A stretch of DNA of 64,000 bases. Origin: Mesotoga prima MesG1.Ag.4.2 (lineage in GTDB: Bacteria; Thermotogota; Thermotogae; Petrotogales; Kosmotogaceae). The position numbers and the translations under genes are program-made. The notes under the pieces were generated by a model. The model saw only the letters and a program-made list of their open reading frames with translations, ran no database searches and was not told the origin of the DNA. Shown piece by piece: positions 60,318 through 64,000 of the stretch. The stretch covers positions 2,910,230 through 2,974,229 of the forward strand of contig NC_017934.1 of the NCBI RefSeq assembly GCF_000147715.2. The letters are read 5' to 3'. Within the stretch, counting starts at the first letter, position 1. Each line of letters starts with the position of its first letter.

Positions 60318-61241
60318 TCAGTAAGAAATGCCGAACCTCTGGATCCTGTTGCCCGATTGCTCAAGCACAAACACTGAGCCATCATCACTGAAATAGAGGT
60401 CAATCGGTCTCGTGAACAAACCGTGTGCTGTTCCTGAACCTCCCCACTCGAAAAGGAAGCTGCCTTTCGGGTCAAGAACAACAACCATATTATTCATTTT
60501 ATTTATGTAGTGAAGATTACCAGAGCTATCGATTGTTGACCCTCCGGGTTGCCCCCATTTTCCGCTATAACCGGAGCCCCATTCAGCAACAAAGTTTCCC
60601 TCGGGATCATACTTCTGAATTCTTCTCACTATATCGTCCGAGATGTATATGTATCCATTGTTGTCAACATTGAGACCAGATACTGTTGCAAGATTCCCGG
60701 GATTCATTGCATCAAACATCCCGACTTTCGCTCCCACAGTAAGTATAAGTGTTCCTTCATTGTCGAATACCTGAACTCTTTGATTGAACGCATCACCAAC
60801 GTATAAACGATCAGATCTGTCGATTGCAAGATACATCGGTCCATCGAACTGACCGGGTTCCGGTCCCTTGCCTCCCCAAGATTTAACAAACTTGTTCTTG
60901 CTTGAAAACTTCTGTACTCTTCCATTCTGAGAATCCGCCACGTAGATGAAGCCCTTTGAATCTACAACTATATCGTGAGGAAAGAGAAACTCTCCGTTTT
61001 CGCTGCCATAGTTTCCAAATGAGGTTTTGTATTTGCCGTTTTTGTCGAATACCTGAATTCTGTGGTTCAAAGTGTCAGCAACGTAGACTAAATCCTTTCC
61101 GTCAACGAAAATCCCTTGCGGATCGCTGAATTGACCATTCTTAGTTCCCTGAACTCCCCAAGACTTTTGGAAAATTGCAGAAGAACCAAACGATGGAACG
61201 GATACAAGCAATATCAATAGCAGAAGGACAAAATGCTTCAA
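60318..61241 (-). CDS. Secreted NHL-repeat beta-propeller protein
   Basis: About 307 residues. Residues 1-20 are a signal peptide (KHFVLLLLILLVSVPSFG). The rest is six NHL units, each of the form F-x-x-P-x-G-I-x-V-D-x-x-x-x-x-Y-V-A-D-x-x-N-x-R-I-Q-V-F: FSDPQGIFVDGKDLVYVADT, FLFPHDIVVDSKGFIYVADS, FDGPMYLAIDRSDRLYVGDA, then one at VSGLNVDNNGYIYISDDIVR, one at GGSTIDSSGNLHYINKMNNM and one at FTRPIDLYFSDDGSVFVLEQ. This should close a six-bladed propeller. Function is unknown; many such proteins bind partners or glycans outside the cell. The start is TTG 61241 after AAGGGGTGA. Confidence 0.88.
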   Translation of the reverse strand: MKHFVLLLLILLVSVPSFGSSAIFQKSWGVQGTKNGQFSDPQGIFVDGKDLVYVADTLNHRIQVFDKNGKYKTSFGNYGSENGEFLFPHDIVVDSKGFIYVADSQNGRVQKFSSKNKFVKSWGGKGPEPGQFDGPMYLAIDRSDRLYVGDAFNQRVQVFDNEGTLILTVGAKVGMFDAMNPGNLATVSGLNVDNNGYIYISDDIVRRIQKYDPEGNFVAEWGSGYSGKWGQPGGSTIDSSGNLHYINKMNNMVVVLDPKGSFLFEWGGSGTAHGLFTRPIDLYFSDDGSVFVLEQSGNRIQRFGISY

Positions 61242-61587
61242 AAAATTCACCCCTTCAAGCTTTTTATTTGCTTGTCTGATATTAACACTCGAAGTGCCAG
61301 AAATTTCTCGTTCTTATACAGTCGTTTTAGGAAATGTCCGTGGAGTGTGGCAGATTGCATCACAAGATTGATAGAGGAGCAAAACCAAGCAAAAAAGTGA
61401 TGGAATGCTTTTAAGAGCAATTAAAGACTTAATTTGAGAATACAGGGCGTTGTCAGGGAGGCTGCAGTGCTCTAAACTATAGATGAGCCACAGTTCCCCT
61501 CATAAGCAATCTTTTGTGGTCAATTTTATGTTGTAGCGTTGAGTATAAAAACCCATTACAAACCAGATTGGATTGGAGGTGGCCCAA
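61242..61587. other. Intergenic region before the serine operon
   Basis: Contains a possible -10 (TATAAA, 61544-61549) 39 bases before the aminotransferase start, without a good -35, a small inverted repeat AATTAA/TTAATT at 61419-61434 and the GGAGGTGG site. I see no leader peptide, T-box or riboswitch. Confidence 0.4.
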
Positions 61588-62730
61588 TTGGCAAAGATGA
61601 TCAAGAAGAACTATTTACTTGCTCCAGGCCCGACGCCTGTTCCTGTCGACGTTCTGCTTGAGGGTGCAAAGGATACGATTCATCACAGAACTCCGCAGTT
61701 CAAGAAGATTTTTGAAGACGCGGTAAACGGGACGAAGGAGGTTTTCAGGACACGAAACGATCTCTTTATCCTTGCTTCTTCCGGTACGGGAGCGATGGAA
61801 ATGGCCGTTGCAAACATAGTCAATCCCGGAGAGAAGTTAATAGTCTGTAGCGTTGGAAAGTTTGGCGAGAGATGGGTTGAACTTGCGAAGACTTTCGGTG
61901 CGGAGATAGTCTTGGTTGAAAGAGATTATGGAGACTTCTACACCCCGGAAATGGTTGAAAGAGCCCTGGATGAAAACCCCGATGCAGTTGCTGTTCTTAC
62001 AACCCTTAGCGAAACATCTACTGGAACAGTAATGGATATCGAAGGCATAAGTAAAGTTGTGAAGAAAGCGGGCAAACTCATCGCAGTAGACGGCATTAGT
62101 GGTTTAGTTGCCGAACGTTTGCTTACCGATGACTGGGGGCTTGATATAGTTGTATCTGGCTCTCAGAAGGGTTTTATGCTACCTCCTGGACTGGCTTTCA
62201 TATCGTTCAGTAAAGAAGCTATCGAAAAGTCCAAGAACGTTAGTTCTACCAGTTTTTACTTCAACCTGAAGAAATACTTGAAGGATCCTATTCCATGGAC
62301 GCCAGCTGTCAACCTGATCTATCAGCAGAGTCTTGCCGTAAAAATGCTTCTCGAAGAAGGAATGGAAAACGTGTGGGCGAGACACGAACTAATGGGAAAG
62401 GCAACGAGAGAAGCCATAAAAGCCATGGGGTTGGAGCTTTTCTCCAAGAGGCCGGGAAATGTGCTTACTTCTGTCAAGGTGCCTGAAGGTGTCGACGGAG
62501 GCAAAATAGTCTCCATAATGAGAGACGAATATGGAGTAACGATAGCCGGCGGACAGGGTTCGATGAAAGGAAATATCTTCAGGATAGCCCACCTCGGGTA
62601 TATGTCGGACTACGATGTCATTATTGCCCTGACATCTCTCGAGAAAGTCCTCAGAAGGCTAGGATTCAAGGTGGAGTACGGAACCGGAGCAAGAGTTGCT
62701 ATGGAGATTTTCGAGAAGGAGGGCGCTTGA
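61588..62730 (+). CDS. Class V aminotransferase (phosphoserine/alanine-glyoxylate type)
   Basis: About 380 residues. It starts KKNYLLAPGPTPVPVDVL and continues HHRTPQFKKIFEDAVNGTKE, ASSGTGAMEMAVANIVNPGE, HSETSTG-like TLSETSTGTVMDIEGIS, AVDGISGLVAERLLTDDWGL and VVSGSQKGFMLPPGLAF with the PLP Lys. This is the small-subunit type serine-pyruvate/alanine-glyoxylate aminotransferase family. Because serA overlaps its end, it most likely acts in serine synthesis, taking phosphohydroxypyruvate to phosphoserine (Thermotoga has the same pair). TTG 61588 is the start, seven bases after GGAGGTGG. Confidence 0.9.
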   Translation: MAKMIKKNYLLAPGPTPVPVDVLLEGAKDTIHHRTPQFKKIFEDAVNGTKEVFRTRNDLFILASSGTGAMEMAVANIVNPGEKLIVCSVGKFGERWVELAKTFGAEIVLVERDYGDFYTPEMVERALDENPDAVAVLTTLSETSTGTVMDIEGISKVVKKAGKLIAVDGISGLVAERLLTDDWGLDIVVSGSQKGFMLPPGLAFISFSKEAIEKSKNVSSTSFYFNLKKYLKDPIPWTPAVNLIYQQSLAVKMLLEEGMENVWARHELMGKATREAIKAMGLELFSKRPGNVLTSVKVPEGVDGGKIVSIMRDEYGVTIAGGQGSMKGNIFRIAHLGYMSDYDVIIALTSLEKVLRRLGFKVEYGTGARVAMEIFEKEGA

Positions 62731-63653
62731 TGCTTAGACTACACGCTAACGATCCTCTCGACAAGGATGCAATGAAGATCCTTGAGGACAGCAAGCTGTT
62801 CGAGATAACTGCTGAGCATCTAGATAAAGATGAGTTGCTTAAGAAGATGCCCGAAATAGAGATCTTGGTCGTGAGAAGTGCAACGAAGGTAACCTCTGAG
62901 GTGATCGATGCCGGAAAGAAGCTAAAGTTGATTGCAAGGGCCGGAGTTGGACTGGACAATGTTGACGTTGAGGCTGCGAAAAGGCACAACATAATGGTTA
63001 GAAACACACCCGGAGCCAACGCCATCTCGGTGGCCGAACTCACTTTCGGTTTGCTTCTCAGCCTTGTAAGGCACATTCCAAGAGGTACGTACGGCATCAA
63101 GGAAGGAAAGTGGGAAAAGAAGGAACTGAAAGGTACAGAGATATTCGGCAAGACGATTGGTCTTATAGGATTTGGGGCAATAGGCCGAGAAGTCGCGAAG
63201 AGGGCTATTGCTTTTGGAATGAATGTCTGTGCTTACGATCCATTTGTGAAGGAAACCGAGATGGAAATTGAACTTGTTTCTTCACTGGATTCTCTATTCG
63301 ATAAATCAGATGTCATCTCGCTCCACATTCCCTTAACAGCCGAAACGAAACACATTGTTGGTGAAAAAGAGATCTCAGCGATGAAAGACGGCGTTATCAT
63401 CATTAACACAAGCCGAGGGGGAACGATAGATGAGCAGGCCCTATATAACGGGTTAGTTTCTGGAAAGGTTTCCGGAGCTGCCCTGGATGTTTTTGAAGTA
63501 GAGCCCCCCTCTGACGAACTTAGAAGGAAATTGATCGGGTTGGGTAATGTGATATGTGTTCCTCATGTTGGAGCAAGCACGACTGAAGGTCAGAAAAGGG
63601 TTGGCCTTGAAATGGCCAAGATTATCGTAGAAGAATGCAAGAGCATGATATAA
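62730..63653 (+). CDS. serA: D-3-phosphoglycerate dehydrogenase, short form
   Basis: 307 residues, the short form without the ACT or ASB regulatory domains, so probably not feedback-inhibited by serine through ACT. NAD-binding Rossmann loop is IGLIGFGAIGREVAKRAIAF; substrate and catalytic parts are VRSATKVTSEVIDAGKKLK, ARAGVGLDNVDVEAAKRHNI, INTSRGGTIDEQALYNGL (Arg), DVFEVEPPSDELRRKL (Glu) and VCVPHVGAST (His). It oxidises 3-phosphoglycerate as the first step of serine synthesis. ATG 62730 shares a base with the stop of the aminotransferase gene and follows GGAGGG. Confidence 0.95.
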   Translation: MLRLHANDPLDKDAMKILEDSKLFEITAEHLDKDELLKKMPEIEILVVRSATKVTSEVIDAGKKLKLIARAGVGLDNVDVEAAKRHNIMVRNTPGANAISVAELTFGLLLSLVRHIPRGTYGIKEGKWEKKELKGTEIFGKTIGLIGFGAIGREVAKRAIAFGMNVCAYDPFVKETEMEIELVSSLDSLFDKSDVISLHIPLTAETKHIVGEKEISAMKDGVIIINTSRGGTIDEQALYNGLVSGKVSGAALDVFEVEPPSDELRRKLIGLGNVICVPHVGASTTEGQKRVGLEMAKIIVEECKSMI

Positions 63654-63682
63654 TTCACATGATTTTTCTGGTGGAGGTGTAA

Positions 63683-63865
<183 letters not shown>

Positions 63866-63891
63866 TTTCCAATTCTTAACGTTCACATGTA

Positions 63892-63919
63892 GGGGCAGAC
63901 AAATGATCTGCCCCTTTCT
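63892..63919 (+). terminator. Rho-independent terminator after the ferredoxin gene
   Basis: GGGGCAGA and TCTGCCCC pair over eight bases around a seven-base loop, followed by TTTCT. It ends the serine-ferredoxin run. Confidence 0.8.
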
Positions 63920-63963
63920 ATAGTGGAACACAAAATTTGTCTATTTTTTCTGAGTGTTAAGTC

Positions 63964-63972
63964 TGATATAGT
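63964..63972 (+). promoter_or_regulatory. Possible extended -10 for a gene beyond the window
   Basis: TGA directly precedes TATAGT near the window end. No matching -35 is clear. Confidence 0.35.
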
Positions 63973-64000
63973 AGTAATTGCTTCGGAAAGATTTATTGTA

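Overview
The window looks like a chromosomal stretch of a mesophilic member of the Thermotogota, most likely Mesotoga or a close relative in the Kosmotogaceae. The reasons are a 59-residue ferredoxin with the Thermotoga maritima cysteine pattern, a two-gene serine module (short SerA plus a class V aminotransferase) like the Thermotoga one, strong GGAGGTG ribosome binding sites with many TTG and GTG starts, and several sugar ABC importers without their own ATPase. The genus is inferred from gene content only.

Layout. 1-3.4 kb: end of a purine-type amidohydrolase, a frameshifted monooxygenase gene, a metal-ligand-poor M24 protein, smpB and two envelope proteins. 3.4-17.6 kb: one minus-strand run of 15 genes, mostly touching or overlapping. 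It encodes a Liv-type importer, a LarA-type racemase, an HMG-CoA-lyase/isopropylmalate-synthase-like enzyme, butyrate kinase and phosphotransbutyrylase-like enzymes, a TIM-barrel isomerase, a GntR/FCD regulator, a two-subunit UxaA/SuyAB-like lyase, an M20 deacylase and an Ldh2-type dehydrogenase. Together they look like a self-contained route for an imported hydroxy acid or N-acyl acid that ends in substrate-level phosphorylation. This is the best candidate for an undescribed system here. Its single likely promoter has an extended -10 and an 18-bp imperfect palindrome over the start site.

18-27 kb: a barrel-like protein, a radical SAM protein, ridA-thrS, then adenine deaminase, a lone xanthine-dehydrogenase-type large subunit and a fold-type II PLP enzyme. 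27-30.5 kb: a sugar importer (binding protein and two permeases). 30.6-37 kb: an LtaS-like sulfatase, small enzymes and two decayed regulatory genes (PAS-GAF-GGDEF and DUF2087). 37-48 kb: acetyltransferase, DUF47/PiT phosphate pair, PlsY-glycosyltransferase-phosphoesterase operon, S41-IadA-flavodoxin operon, MntP, a broken HAM1 gene and a hydrolase.

48-52 kb is a decay zone with a Pr6Pr membrane-protein remnant and a group II intron of about 1.9 kb whose two ends can be placed. 52-57.8 kb is a LacI-controlled galactoside regulon with twin perfect operators. 58-59 kb holds the remnant of a gene with four tandem cytochrome-b5-like domains. 59.2-64 kb has a triple-repeat secreted protein, an NHL propeller, the serine module and ferredoxin.

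A striking general trait is the number of broken genes, mostly signalling and membrane functions. No tRNA, rRNA, CRISPR array or DNA insertion sequence was recognised.
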